Positions 34,932 to 43,394 of a DNA stretch of 64,000 bases are shown one piece after another. This stretch comes from Bog-473 sp963834405 (GTDB lineage: Bacteria > Actinomycetota > Acidimicrobiia > Acidimicrobiales > RAAP-2). Position numbers and translations under genes: made by a program. The notes beneath the pieces were generated by a model that saw only the letters and a program-made list of their open reading frames with translations, ran no database searches and was not told where the DNA came from. The stretch covers positions 434,001 through 498,000 of the forward strand of contig CAWIBX010000007.1 of the NCBI GenBank assembly GCA_963834405.1, given 5' to 3'. The first letter of the stretch is position 1, and every line of letters begins with the position of its first letter.

Positions 34932-35588
34932 TCACGTCTCCGACCGGATCGCCTCGTACACGCACCGGGCCACCTTCGCGCCGTACACCGAGCGTGGTCC
35001 CCCGAACGGTTCCGGGGCCGCCGCTCCCTCGGGGGGACACAACACCGTCACTGCGTCCGACGCCGTCCCCGTCCCGCACACACGCCCGTCGAGCAAGGCC
35101 TGCACCTTTGCCTCGGTCACAGTACAGAGGAGGTTGGCCAACGCCGCGTCCGTGTGCGGCACCGGCACGAACGCCACCACGTTCACGGTCCCCGGGCCGA
35201 CGGGGCCGACGGCGCCCTCAGCGCCCACTGGCTCGTCGTCGGGCGACACCGCCCACACCGGCCACCGAAGCCCGACGGTCGTCTCCACCCGCACGCCGTC
35301 CTCCTCGGCCGCGGTGACGCCGGCCACCATGGCCGCCGTCAGCATCCCGACGCCCGCACCGGACAAGTCGAGGGCGGCGGTCACCTCGGCGACGTGGGCC
35401 ACGAGGTCCTGGCGCGCGTAGCCCGCGGGGACCTGCACGTTCAGTACCCAGTTCCGGGCGCCGAGGCCGCCCCCGACGGGCGCCGTGGACAGGGCGCGTA
35501 GAGGAAACGGCAGGCGCCAGCACAGGGCGGCGACGCCCAGGGACGACGCGCCGTCGAACGCGTGCAGCTCGGACGCGGGCGCCGTCAA
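34932..35588 (-). CDS. cbiZ: Adenosylcobinamide amidohydrolase CbiZ
   Basis: 218 aa from a TTG at 35588, which overlaps the cobO stop (TTGA at 35585-35588); upstream in-frame sequence is antisense-like. GAGVGMLTAAMVAGVTAAEE, VNVVAFVPVPHTDAALANLL and GTGTASDAVTVLCPPEG match the family. CbiZ cuts the aminopropanol arm from cobinamide or pseudo-cobalamin to give adenosylcobyric acid, letting the cell discard a foreign lower ligand. Its presence turns the operon from simple salvage to remodelling. Confidence 0.88.
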   Translation of the reverse strand: MTAPASELHAFDGASSLGVAALCWRLPFPLRALSTAPVGGGLGARNWVLNVQVPAGYARQDLVAHVAEVTAALDLSGAGVGMLTAAMVAGVTAAEEDGVRVETTVGLRWPVWAVSPDDEPVGAEGAVGPVGPGTVNVVAFVPVPHTDAALANLLCTVTEAKVQALLDGRVCGTGTASDAVTVLCPPEGAAAPEPFGGPRSVYGAKVARCVYEAIRSET

Positions 35589-36214
35589 TACTCGATCCCC
35601 TTCATGGCGCGCACCCCGCGCTCGTACGCGTGCTTCACCTTGCGCATCTCGGTCACGGTGTCCGCGAGCTCGACCAACTCGGGCGGTGCATCCCGCCCGG
35701 TCACGACCACATTCGTCTTGGGAGCCCGGCTGCGGATCCCCTCGACCACCTCGGCCGCGGCAACCCATCCGTAGTTGATGACGTATGTCAACTCGTCCAG
35801 CACGAGCAGTTCGTAGGAACCCGACGCGAGCTTGCCCTTGGCCACCTGCCACGCGTGCACGTTCTTGGCCGCAGACTCGTCGAGGTCGGTCGACTCCCAG
35901 GTGAACCCGTCGCCGAGCGTCCACCAGTCCACGCCGAGATGCACGGCGAGCTTCTGCTCGCCCACTTTCCAGTCCCCGCTCTTCATGAACTGCACGACGC
36001 CGACACGCCACCCCCGGGCCCAGGCGCGGCCCATGACGCCGAACGCCGCCGTCGACTTCCCCTTGCCGTCCCCGGTGTTCACGACGACGACCGAATCGAC
36101 CCGGTGCCGCACCGGCGGCTCCTCGTGCACCGGGAGCGGGACCCGCTGCACCGGTCCGCCGGCGCCACCGCCAGCGTCAACGTCGACGTCGACGTCAGCG
36201 TCCACATCGCTCAT
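35585..36214 (-). CDS. cobO: Cob(I)alamin adenosyltransferase CobO/BtuR type
   Basis: 209 aa. TGDGKGKSTAAFGVMGRAW (about 47-65) is the P-loop, VVQFMKSGDWKVGE and LLVLDELTYVINYGWV are core motifs, and VTGRDAPPELVELADTVTEM closes the family pattern. It moves the adenosyl group of ATP to cob(I)inamide/cob(I)yrinic acid. The first 20 residues are a run of Asp-Val repeats (DVDADVDVDVD), a low-complexity tail outside the fold. ATG at 36214 overlaps the btuD stop (ATGA). Confidence 0.93.
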   Translation of the reverse strand: MSDVDADVDVDVDAGGGAGGPVQRVPLPVHEEPPVRHRVDSVVVVNTGDGKGKSTAAFGVMGRAWARGWRVGVVQFMKSGDWKVGEQKLAVHLGVDWWTLGDGFTWESTDLDESAAKNVHAWQVAKGKLASGSYELLVLDELTYVINYGWVAAAEVVEGIRSRAPKTNVVVTGRDAPPELVELADTVTEMRKVKHAYERGVRAMKGIEY

Positions 36215-37158
36215 GGGCTCACCTCCTTCTGGCCTTCCTGAACAGTTTCCATCGCCGTCCCGTCCCGTCCCGCCGTCCCCGTCCGCCGCGGCGCGATCAC
36301 CAAGTCACCGTCGTCGGTGCGGATGATGCGCACCGCACAGTCGTACGCCGACTCGAGCACGGATTCGTCGAGCACCTCGGGCGGCGTGCCAAAGGCGGCC
36401 ACGGCTCCATCGGCCAGAAGCAGGAGCCGGTCGGCAAACTGGCCGGCCAGCGTGAGGTCGTGCATGGCGCTCACCACCGTGAGCCCCCACTCCCGACGCA
36501 GCTCGTCGACGGTCTCGAGCGCATCGACCCGGCGGCCCAGGTCCAAGGCGCTCGTCGGCTCGTCCATGAGCAGCACCGGCGCCTCCTGGGCCAGCGCCCG
36601 CGCCAGCACCACCCGCTGGCGCTCGCCGCCGGACAGCGTCGAGAGGTGCCGCGTCGCCAGCTCGGCCAGCCCCAGCCGCGTCAGCAACGTCGAGCAGTGG
36701 GCCACGTCCGTCGAGGACTCGACCGACAGGTACGCGATGTGGGGGGTGCGCCCGAGCAGCGCGTAGTCGAACACCGGCATGTCGTCGGGCAGCTCCGGCG
36801 ACTGGGGCACGTAGGCGACCGCGCGCGCCCGCTCGCGCCGGCTCATCCCCGCGGTCACCCGCCCGTCTATGCGGATTGCGCCCTCGTGCCCGGTCAATCC
36901 CGCCATCGCACGCAGCAGCGTGGTCTTCCCCGCGCCGTTGGCCCCGATCAGCCCGATCCACTCCCCCCGGCCCACCGACGCCGTGACGTCCCGCACCGCC
37001 ACCCGGCCGCCGTAGCGCACTTCGACCGAGGACAGCTCGAGCACGGGGCGATCCGGTGCACTCCGTGACGCACCGGCCCGTCCGCCCCGGCGCGCCCGGG
37101 CCGCGCCCACCCGGTCGGAGAGGTCGGACAGGCGGATGACCGTGCCGAGGCGGGCCAT
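36211..37158 (-). CDS. btuD: Cobalamin ABC transporter ATP-binding protein (BtuD/FecE type)
   Basis: 315 aa from the ATG at 37158, sharing one base with the permease stop. Walker A GANGAGKTTLL (about 75-85), Q-loop AYVPQSPELP, signature LSGGERQRVVLARAL, Walker B VLLMDEPTSALD and switch His in SAMHDLTLAGQ are all present. Powers import by BtuC with BtuF. The 30 N-terminal residues are Arg-rich and precede the ABC fold. Confidence 0.92.
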   Translation of the reverse strand: MARLGTVIRLSDLSDRVGAARARRGGRAGASRSAPDRPVLELSSVEVRYGGRVAVRDVTASVGRGEWIGLIGANGAGKTTLLRAMAGLTGHEGAIRIDGRVTAGMSRRERARAVAYVPQSPELPDDMPVFDYALLGRTPHIAYLSVESSTDVAHCSTLLTRLGLAELATRHLSTLSGGERQRVVLARALAQEAPVLLMDEPTSALDLGRRVDALETVDELRREWGLTVVSAMHDLTLAGQFADRLLLLADGAVAAFGTPPEVLDESVLESAYDCAVRIIRTDDGDLVIAPRRTGTAGRDGTAMETVQEGQKEVSP

Positions 37159-38384
37159 CAGTCGCCCCCCGCTCCGGCGCCTGTCCCGGCCCCGACACTC
37201 CGCGAGGCCCGTCGCGAGACCAGCACGATGAGGAAGAACGGGGCCCCGATGCACGCGGTCACCACACCGATCGGGACCTCCGCCGGCGCCTGCACCGTGC
37301 GCGCCACCAAGTCGGCCGCGATCAGGAACGCGGCACCGCCCAGCATGGAGACCGGCACGACCACCCGGTAGCTCGCACCCGCCGTGAGCCGCACGGTGTG
37401 CGCCACGATGATCCCCACGAACCCGATCAGCCCGCTCACCGACACCGCGGCCGCCGTCCCCAGCGTCGCCGCGCCGACGACGATCAAACGGGTCCGCGCC
37501 GGATGGATCCCCAGCGTCCCCGCTTCGTCCTCGCCCACCCGGAGGACATCGAGCATGCGACGGTGCGCCAGCAGGACCACGCCGCTCACGACGACGTACG
37601 GCAGGATCAGGGTCACGTCCGACCACGATGCCACCGAGAAGCTCCCGAGGATCCAGTTGTAGATCTGGCGGATCTGCTCGGCGTCCCGTTGCTGCAGATA
37701 GGTCTGGATAGCCGTCAGCAGCGCCGCCACGGCGACACCGGCCAGCACGATGGAGCGCCCCCAGGCGCGCCGCCCGCCGGCCACCCCGATCACGTACGTC
37801 GCCGCCACCGCCAGCGACCCGCCGAGGAAGGCGAAGACCGGCAGCCAGGTCGACGAGTCGCCGCCGTAGACGATCTCGATCGTGGCGCCCAACCCCGCGC
37901 CCGCGGCGACACCGAGCAGGTAGGGATCGGCCAGCGGGTTCCGGAAGATCCCCTGGTACGCGGCCCCTCCGGTCGCGAGCATGGCGCCCACCAGCCCGGC
38001 CAGCACGACGCGCGGCAGCCGCAGCTGCCACACGATCGCCTGGTTGATCGCCGGCGTGCTCGTGTGGAAGTGCAGGAACGGCACGTGTGCCAGCAGCGTG
38101 CCGAAGACCTGGGACGGCGGCACCGCCACCGGTCCGATACAGACCGCGACGAGGGCGACGCCGATCATGATGACGGCCGCCACCACCATCGGGACCCAGG
38201 TGCGGCGGGCACCCGGCCCGCGCACATCCGGCAGCGGCGGGAGCAGCGGCACGCCGCTGGGCGCCGCGGACGCCGCGGGCGCCGCGGTCGCAAGGGGGGT
38301 GGGCGCCGCGGGCGCCGCGGTCACAGAGGCCGCGGTCGCCGGGGCGGCGGTCGCAGACGGCGCAGGCCGCGCGGGGACGGTCAC
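37158..38384 (-). CDS. btuC: Cobalamin ABC transporter permease (BtuC/FecCD type)
   Basis: 408 aa from a GTG at 38384 overlapping the btuF stop (GTGA). The FecCD fold of about ten helices starts at MVVAAVIMIGVALVAVC. WQLRLPRVVLAGLVGAMLA, GAAYQGIFRNPLADPYLLGV and LGIHPARTRLI are family motifs. The first 60 residues are an unusual Ala/Pro/Thr-rich low-complexity extension (TAAPATAAS-type repeats) not found in standard BtuC. Confidence 0.91.
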   Translation of the reverse strand: MTVPARPAPSATAAPATAASVTAAPAAPTPLATAAPAASAAPSGVPLLPPLPDVRGPGARRTWVPMVVAAVIMIGVALVAVCIGPVAVPPSQVFGTLLAHVPFLHFHTSTPAINQAIVWQLRLPRVVLAGLVGAMLATGGAAYQGIFRNPLADPYLLGVAAGAGLGATIEIVYGGDSSTWLPVFAFLGGSLAVAATYVIGVAGGRRAWGRSIVLAGVAVAALLTAIQTYLQQRDAEQIRQIYNWILGSFSVASWSDVTLILPYVVVSGVVLLAHRRMLDVLRVGEDEAGTLGIHPARTRLIVVGAATLGTAAAVSVSGLIGFVGIIVAHTVRLTAGASYRVVVPVSMLGGAAFLIAADLVARTVQAPAEVPIGVVTACIGAPFFLIVLVSRRASRSVGAGTGAGAGGD

Positions 38385-39337
38385 CCCGTCCCCGATCCCG
38401 GGACGGGGTGCTGGCGCAGCTCGGCCGCCACCTCGGAGAGCAGGATCACGATCCGCGGACCCCAGCGCGACGCGATGTCGTCGTTGAGTTTGAGGACGCG
38501 ACCGGTCTTCACCGCCGACAGGTTCGACCACCCGGGTCGCGCGGCCACGGTGGCCGGCGACTGCGCACAGCAGATGGTGTCGGCGAGGAGGATGTAATCC
38601 GGGTTCGACTTCAAGATGAACTCGCCGCTCAACTGCGGATAACCGCCACTCGCCGCCGCGCCCTTGGCCGCGTCCGCGATGGAGTGCAAGCCGAGCAGTG
38701 ACAGCACCTGGCCGATGAACGTGCTCGATGTCTCCGAGTAGTACGTCTGATCGAGCTCGTAGTAGTAGGTCTCCGCGTGCGCCGGCTTGTGCACCGACCG
38801 CACGATCTGCGCGATCTGGCCCTTGATCTTCGTGACCTCCGCCTGGGCCTGCGGGAGGTGGCCGGTCGCCTTCCCGAGCTCGTCGAACTGCGCGTACTCC
38901 TGCGCCAGGTCGGACGCGGCGGGGTCGCTCAGCACCGGGATGCCCAGTGCGTTCAGCTGCCGGTCCAGGCCGGGGGCCTCGTCGGAGACGACCACCAGGT
39001 CCGGCTTGTACGTGGCGATGGCCTCGACGTTGGGGTTGTTGCCGTCGAGGCTCGTCTTCGGCGCGTTCGTCGGGTAGTCGGAGTACTTGTCGACGGCCTT
39101 GACCTGCGCGCCCGCGCCAATGGCGTAGAGCATCTCGGTCGCGGTCGGCGACATCGACACGATCGCCGTGGGCCGGCTCGTGATCCGCACGTTGCCGTTG
39201 GCCGCGTGCACGGTCAGCGGGTACGCAGTAGAGGTCGATGCGCCGGCGGGGCCGGTAAGAAGTGAGCCCGCCAGTAAGGGTCCGGCGCAGAAGAGCGCGG
39301 TGACCACAGCCAAACGGGGCCTGAGCCTGGTGAACAT
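38381..39337 (-). CDS. btuF: Cobalamin ABC transporter substrate-binding protein (BtuF type)
   Basis: 318 aa from the ATG at 39337 (MFTRLRPRLAVVTALFCAG), giving a clear Sec signal peptide ending near PAGAS. IVSMSPTATEMLYAIGAG and YKPDLVVVSDEAPGLDRQL are the periplasmic-binding fold type III motifs of the BtuF/FepB group. RPGWSNLSAVKTGRVLKLND is the conserved C-terminal block. First gene after the cobalamin riboswitch. An ATG six codons upstream (39355) is possible but adds charged residues ahead of the signal peptide. Confidence 0.91.
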   Translation of the reverse strand: MFTRLRPRLAVVTALFCAGPLLAGSLLTGPAGASTSTAYPLTVHAANGNVRITSRPTAIVSMSPTATEMLYAIGAGAQVKAVDKYSDYPTNAPKTSLDGNNPNVEAIATYKPDLVVVSDEAPGLDRQLNALGIPVLSDPAASDLAQEYAQFDELGKATGHLPQAQAEVTKIKGQIAQIVRSVHKPAHAETYYYELDQTYYSETSSTFIGQVLSLLGLHSIADAAKGAAASGGYPQLSGEFILKSNPDYILLADTICCAQSPATVAARPGWSNLSAVKTGRVLKLNDDIASRWGPRIVILLSEVAAELRQHPVPGSGTG

Positions 39338-39403
39338 TGGTCGGTCATCCTCCATCGTGTGCGCGGAGGACGAAATGCGCCCGCTGCGGCACCCGACGGG
39401 AGC

Positions 39404-39425
39404 CGAACGAACCGCCCTTCGTCCG
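39404..39425 (-). promoter_or_regulatory. Stem-loop between riboswitch and btuF
   Basis: CGAACGAA (39404-39411) faces TTCGTCCG (39418-39425) with one mismatch and a 6-nt loop. It lies between the aptamer and the btuF start and is a candidate for the riboswitch expression platform. No T-tract follows, so control by blocking translation start is more likely than termination. Confidence 0.4.
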
Positions 39426-39439
39426 AGGGACTGGTCGTC

Positions 39440-39566
39440 GACCCAAGTCAGGCGGCTGGGCTCGTCCCCTGCGGGACCTCACCATTGCGGGACAGCGCCG
39501 GATTCCGACCGGACTTCGCTGAGCCTGGGCCGCTCCGTTGCCGGAGCGATGGCACCGTATCGCAGC
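39440..39566 (-). ncRNA. Cobalamin riboswitch
   Basis: On the minus strand the conserved parts occur in order: a 5' GGTGCC segment (39551-39556), AAGTCCGGTCGGAATCCGGC, CTGTCCCGCAATGGTGA, and GCCCAGCCGCCTGAC (39447-39461), equal to the GCCAG-ACC-GCC block of the B12 box. It lies about 100 nt upstream of btuF and should switch the whole ten-gene operon off when adenosylcobalamin is abundant. Boundaries are approximate. Confidence 0.88.
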
Positions 39567-39717
39567 CGGGGGCGGCGGTCGAGGCCGGCGTTCTCCCTGC
39601 GTGTGGGCGTGGTCACCCGGCCCACCGCAGGTCAGGGCCCACACGGCCGTTCTCCCCGGCAGGAACGGATCACGTCCCGGCCCGTGGCGGGCGGCCGGGC
39701 CCGGGGGGCACCGAGTG

Positions 39718-41922
39718 ATGCATGCGGCGCACCGCAACCAGCGGAGGCTGGGCGACAGGCTGAGCAAGTGGGGGAAGGGCACCATCCCGTGGCGTCTGGC
39801 CATGGGGGCCTGCGCGCTCGTCGTGACGTTGTCGGCCTTCCTCGTCGCGCCCTTCGTGCCCGGGCCGGGCGGGACGGCGGCGCACGGACGGGGGCACGGG
39901 ACGACGGCGCTGGCCTCCGACTCGGCCGCCGCCAGCGACGCGCCCACCGCGAACCAGGCGGCCGCGCCGGACGCCGCGGGCGTGACGTGGTCGCCCCAGC
40001 CCGCGACGTACGGCACCGGCTCGCTGCTCGACCTGCCCGTCACCATGCCGGACGGCACCGTGCTGCGCGCCGACGTCTACTACCCCACCCTCGCCGCGGG
40101 GTCGGACACGCCGGCGCCCGGGCCGTTCCCGGTGCTGCTGCAGCAGACCCCGTACGGCAAGGAGTTCATCGTGTACGCGTCGGCGCTGGCGAACACCAAC
40201 GTCGACTACCTGGTCCACCGGGGCTACATCGTCGTCGTCGCCGACGTGCGGGGCACGGGCGACTCGGGCGGGAACTTCGACCTCTTCGACCCCGTCCAGT
40301 CGACCGACGGCGTGACCTTGGCCAAGTGGGCGGCCGCGCTGCCCGACTCCGACGGCAAGGTCGGGCTCTTCGGCGAGTCGTACATGGGCGTCAACCAGTT
40401 CCAGACGGTGTCGGCGGCGGGGGCTGACTCGCCGATCAAGGCCATGTTCCCGGTCATCGCCGGCAACGACCTGTACGCCGACACCGTCACCCAGGGCGGC
40501 ATCCCCGACACCGAGTTCGCCGCGACCTACGTGGCACTGCTGTCGGGGCTGAACCTGACCAACCCGGCGCTGCAGCCGCTCATCGCGGCGCTCAAGAGCG
40601 GCAACCCGGCGACGCTGGAACAGGGCCTGGCCGGGCTCGCCCCGACGACGGTGGCGCACAGCCCGGCGCTCGTGTCGTTCCTGAAGCTGGTGGCGGCGGT
40701 GGAGACCGGGAGCGGGACGGGCGCGTTCGACGACGCCTACTGGGTGGCGCGGAGCCCGGCGCACGACCTGTCGGCGGTGGTGGCCGACCACGTCCCGGCC
40801 TTCATGGTCGGCGGCTGGAACGACCTCTTCGAATCGGGCGAGCCGATGAACTACGTCGGCCTGCAGAACCTCTTCGAGGGGCGCCCGCAGGACGCGGCCA
40901 TGACGGCGAACCAGCCGGTGACGGCGCGCTACCAGCTGCTCATGGGGCCCTGGCAGCACCTGACGACCGGCTCGGGCGTGAACCTGTCGGCGGTGGAGCT
41001 CGAGTGGTTCGACACCTGGCTGCTCAACGAGACGACGCCGCTGTCGACGACGACCACGCCGCTGCACCTGGATATCCAGGGCCCGAATTCCTGGGTGGAC
41101 GCCACTTCCTGGCCGCTGCCGGGTGCGACGCCGACCGCCTACTACTTCGGGCCGGGCCGGTCCGGGTCGGACAGCGGGTCGCCCAACGACGGGACGCTGA
41201 CGACGACGGCGCCGGGCGGGACGGGGGCCGGGACGGGGTCGGACACGATCCGGTACGTCGGGGTGTCGAGCCCGTGCGACATCCAGACGGACCAGTGGGG
41301 CGCGGGGGCGCTGGCCCTCGGGTTCCAGTCCTTCGACACCAACAACCCGTGCGACCTCGACGACGTGACGCTGGGGACCGGGCCGGGCGCGCTGACGTAT
41401 ACGACCCCGGCCTTCTCCTCGCCCGAGGTGGTGGCGGGGCCGATCGACGCCACCCTCTACGTGGACGCCGACACGACCGACACCGAGCTGGCGGCCACGG
41501 TCGAGGCGGTGGCGCCGTCCGGGCAGAGCCTGCCGCTGTCGTCGGGGGCGCTCCTGGGGTCGCAGCGCGCCGAGGACGAGGCGGCGACGTGGACGGCGTG
41601 GAACGGGCTGCCCCTGCTGGCGGTGCACCCGCTCACGGCGGCATCGCAGCAGCCGGTCGTGCCCGGGACGGTGACCCGCGAGGACATCGCGGTGTACCCG
41701 ACCATGACGGAGGTCCCGGCCGGGTGGCGGCTGCGGGTGACCATCACCACCGCCGACACGCCGCACCTCTTCCCGGCCGCGGTGACGCTGCCGCATCTCG
41801 CCGGGGGCGTCTACCAGGTCGAACGCAGCGCCGGCCAGGCCTCGGTGCTCAACGTGCCGCTGGCGCCGCGGTCGGCCTTCCCGACAGCCTGCGGCACCCT
41901 GTGCAGCCCGGCCGGCCCCTGA
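39718..41922 (+). CDS. Secreted S15/CocE-type X-Pro dipeptidyl-peptidase-like hydrolase
   Basis: 734 aa. A membrane or signal helix at about 26-46 (RLAMGACALVVTLSAFLVAP) precedes a Ser/Ala-rich linker. The alpha/beta hydrolase domain has VVADVRGTGDSGG and the nucleophile elbow GLFGESYMG (Ser near residue 221). The acid is in MVGGWNDLFESGE (about 365) and the His in GPWQHLTTGSG (about 411). A C-terminal jelly-roll (about 500-720) is normal for CocE/NonD members. Likely an exported acyl or peptide hydrolase. Start ATG 39718; the frame is open to 39538 but that part lies across the riboswitch. Divergent from btuF. Confidence 0.88.
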   Translation: MHAAHRNQRRLGDRLSKWGKGTIPWRLAMGACALVVTLSAFLVAPFVPGPGGTAAHGRGHGTTALASDSAAASDAPTANQAAAPDAAGVTWSPQPATYGTGSLLDLPVTMPDGTVLRADVYYPTLAAGSDTPAPGPFPVLLQQTPYGKEFIVYASALANTNVDYLVHRGYIVVVADVRGTGDSGGNFDLFDPVQSTDGVTLAKWAAALPDSDGKVGLFGESYMGVNQFQTVSAAGADSPIKAMFPVIAGNDLYADTVTQGGIPDTEFAATYVALLSGLNLTNPALQPLIAALKSGNPATLEQGLAGLAPTTVAHSPALVSFLKLVAAVETGSGTGAFDDAYWVARSPAHDLSAVVADHVPAFMVGGWNDLFESGEPMNYVGLQNLFEGRPQDAAMTANQPVTARYQLLMGPWQHLTTGSGVNLSAVELEWFDTWLLNETTPLSTTTTPLHLDIQGPNSWVDATSWPLPGATPTAYYFGPGRSGSDSGSPNDGTLTTTAPGGTGAGTGSDTIRYVGVSSPCDIQTDQWGAGALALGFQSFDTNNPCDLDDVTLGTGPGALTYTTPAFSSPEVVAGPIDATLYVDADTTDTELAATVEAVAPSGQSLPLSSGALLGSQRAEDEAATWTAWNGLPLLAVHPLTAASQQPVVPGTVTREDIAVYPTMTEVPAGWRLRVTITTADTPHLFPAAVTLPHLAGGVYQVERSAGQASVLNVPLAPRSAFPTACGTLCSPAGP

Positions 41923-41963
41923 CCTGCCCCGACGGCCCCGGGTAAGGCCCTCCGCACCTCCCG

Positions 41964-41969
41964 TACCAT
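41964..41969 (+). promoter_or_regulatory. Candidate -10 box (TACCAT), leaderless MFS transcript
   Basis: TACCAT ends 6 nt before the GTG at 41976, the spacing expected when the start codon is the first transcribed triplet. No RBS is present. Confidence 0.45.
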
Positions 41970-41975
41970 GGGCGG

Positions 41976-43394
41976 GTGACGCAGGCCGACCGAGACGACC
42001 GACCTCGTGACGAGGTCGGCGGCGGCGTGGTCGGCGACGGCGACGGCGGCGGCGACGGCGTTGGCAACGGCGTTGGCAGCGGCGAAGGGTCCATCTCCGT
42101 CGAGGAGATAGAGGACGCCCTTGTCGACGGGGACACCCCGGTCCCGGCCCGGCGGGGGACGGCGCGGGCGGCGCTCTCGCACCGGACCTTCCGCATCGTC
42201 TTCATCGGCGCCTTCGCGTCGAACATCGGCACCTGGATGCAGAACGTCGTCCTGGGTGCCTACGCCTACGACCTCACGCACTCGAGCACGTTCGTCGGCG
42301 TCATCATCTTCGCCCAGCTGGGGCCGACTCTGGTGCTGCCCATGGTCGGCGGATGGCTGGCCGACAAGGTGGACCGCACGCGGTTCCTCATCCTGCTGTC
42401 GCTCGAGCAGCTGGTCTTCTCGCTCGGGGTGGCGCTCGTGGTGCTGTCCCCGCACCCGTCGCACGTCCTGCTCGTGCTCATGGTACTGGGGGTCGGCTGT
42501 GGCAGCGCGATGTTCGGGCCCGCCTACGCCGCCGTCCTGCCCGGCCTCGTGGGCCGGGAGGACCTGCAGGGGGCGATCTCGCTCAACTCCGCTCAGATGA
42601 ACGCATCCCGGGTGATCGGGCCCGTCATCGGGGGCGTCCTCTACTCGCTCATCGGGCCGGCGTGGGTGTTCGCCGGCAACGCGGCGACCTACCTCTTCGT
42701 CGTCGTCGCGCTGCTGATGGTCACGCTGCCCCTGGTTCCCCACCCGCCGCACGCGACCAGCCGCTGGCGCGAGCTCACCGCCGGCATCACGGTGGCGCGG
42801 CAGGACCGGGTGGTCGGCCGCTGTCTGCTGACGGTGTTCGTGTTCTCGCTGCTGGCGCTCGCCTTCATCGGGCAGATGCCGGTCGTGGCGGCGCACAACC
42901 TCGGCATCAACCTCTCCAAGTCCCCCGACTACGGCATCCTCTACGCCTGCTTCGGGGTCGGCGCGCTGGCGGGGGCGATCTCCATCGGGACGGTCTTCGC
43001 CTACACGTCCAAGCCGAAGCTGGTGCGGGTCTGCCTGGTCGGCTACTCGCTGACGCTGGTCGCCTTCGCCCTGGAGCGGAACCCGGTGCCGGCCTACGTC
43101 AACGTCGCCCTCGTGGGCGCCTTCTACTTCGCATTCATCACCGCACTGAACACGACGCTGCAGGCGCGGCTGGCCGAGAACGTCCGGGGCCGGGTCCTGG
43201 CGCTGTGGATGATGGGCTTCGGCGGGACGGTCGGGATCGGCAACCTGCTCATCGGTCCGGTGGTGGAGGCCGTCGGCATCACGACCGTCCTGCTCTTCGG
43301 CGCCGGCGTCGCCATGGTGCTGGCGTGGTACGCGGACGTTCGTGCCCCCGCGCCCGGGGTTCAGGTCGTGCTCGGGGCCGAGCTGGCCCAGTAG
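41976..43394 (+). CDS. MFS transporter, EntS-like (DHA3) family
   Basis: 472 aa, about 12 helices. FRIVFIGAFASNIGTWMQNV is the typical EntS/MefA-type helix 1, and VGGWLADKVDRTRFLI is motif A. GREDLQGAISLNSAQMNASR near residue 190 is the family's helix 5 region. Exports siderophores, macrolides or other small molecules in known relatives. The first 60 residues are a Gly/Asp/Val repeat tract (VGDGDGGGDGVGNG), probably disordered. GTG start without RBS behind a TACCAT box. The 3' end overlaps the convergent ligase gene by 34 bp. Confidence 0.88.
   Translation: MTQADRDDRPRDEVGGGVVGDGDGGGDGVGNGVGSGEGSISVEEIEDALVDGDTPVPARRGTARAALSHRTFRIVFIGAFASNIGTWMQNVVLGAYAYDLTHSSTFVGVIIFAQLGPTLVLPMVGGWLADKVDRTRFLILLSLEQLVFSLGVALVVLSPHPSHVLLVLMVLGVGCGSAMFGPAYAAVLPGLVGREDLQGAISLNSAQMNASRVIGPVIGGVLYSLIGPAWVFAGNAATYLFVVVALLMVTLPLVPHPPHATSRWRELTAGITVARQDRVVGRCLLTVFVFSLLALAFIGQMPVVAAHNLGINLSKSPDYGILYACFGVGALAGAISIGTVFAYTSKPKLVRVCLVGYSLTLVAFALERNPVPAYVNVALVGAFYFAFITALNTTLQARLAENVRGRVLALWMMGFGGTVGIGNLLIGPVVEAVGITTVLLFGAGVAMVLAWYADVRAPAPGVQVVLGAELAQ

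Noticed and set aside
39670..41796. 708-aa open frame antisense to the S15-type hydrolase
   Set aside because: Arg/Gly/Pro/His-rich translation with no family motif. Long antisense frames are expected in high-GC genes with strong third-position bias, and the plus-strand protein is clearly real.
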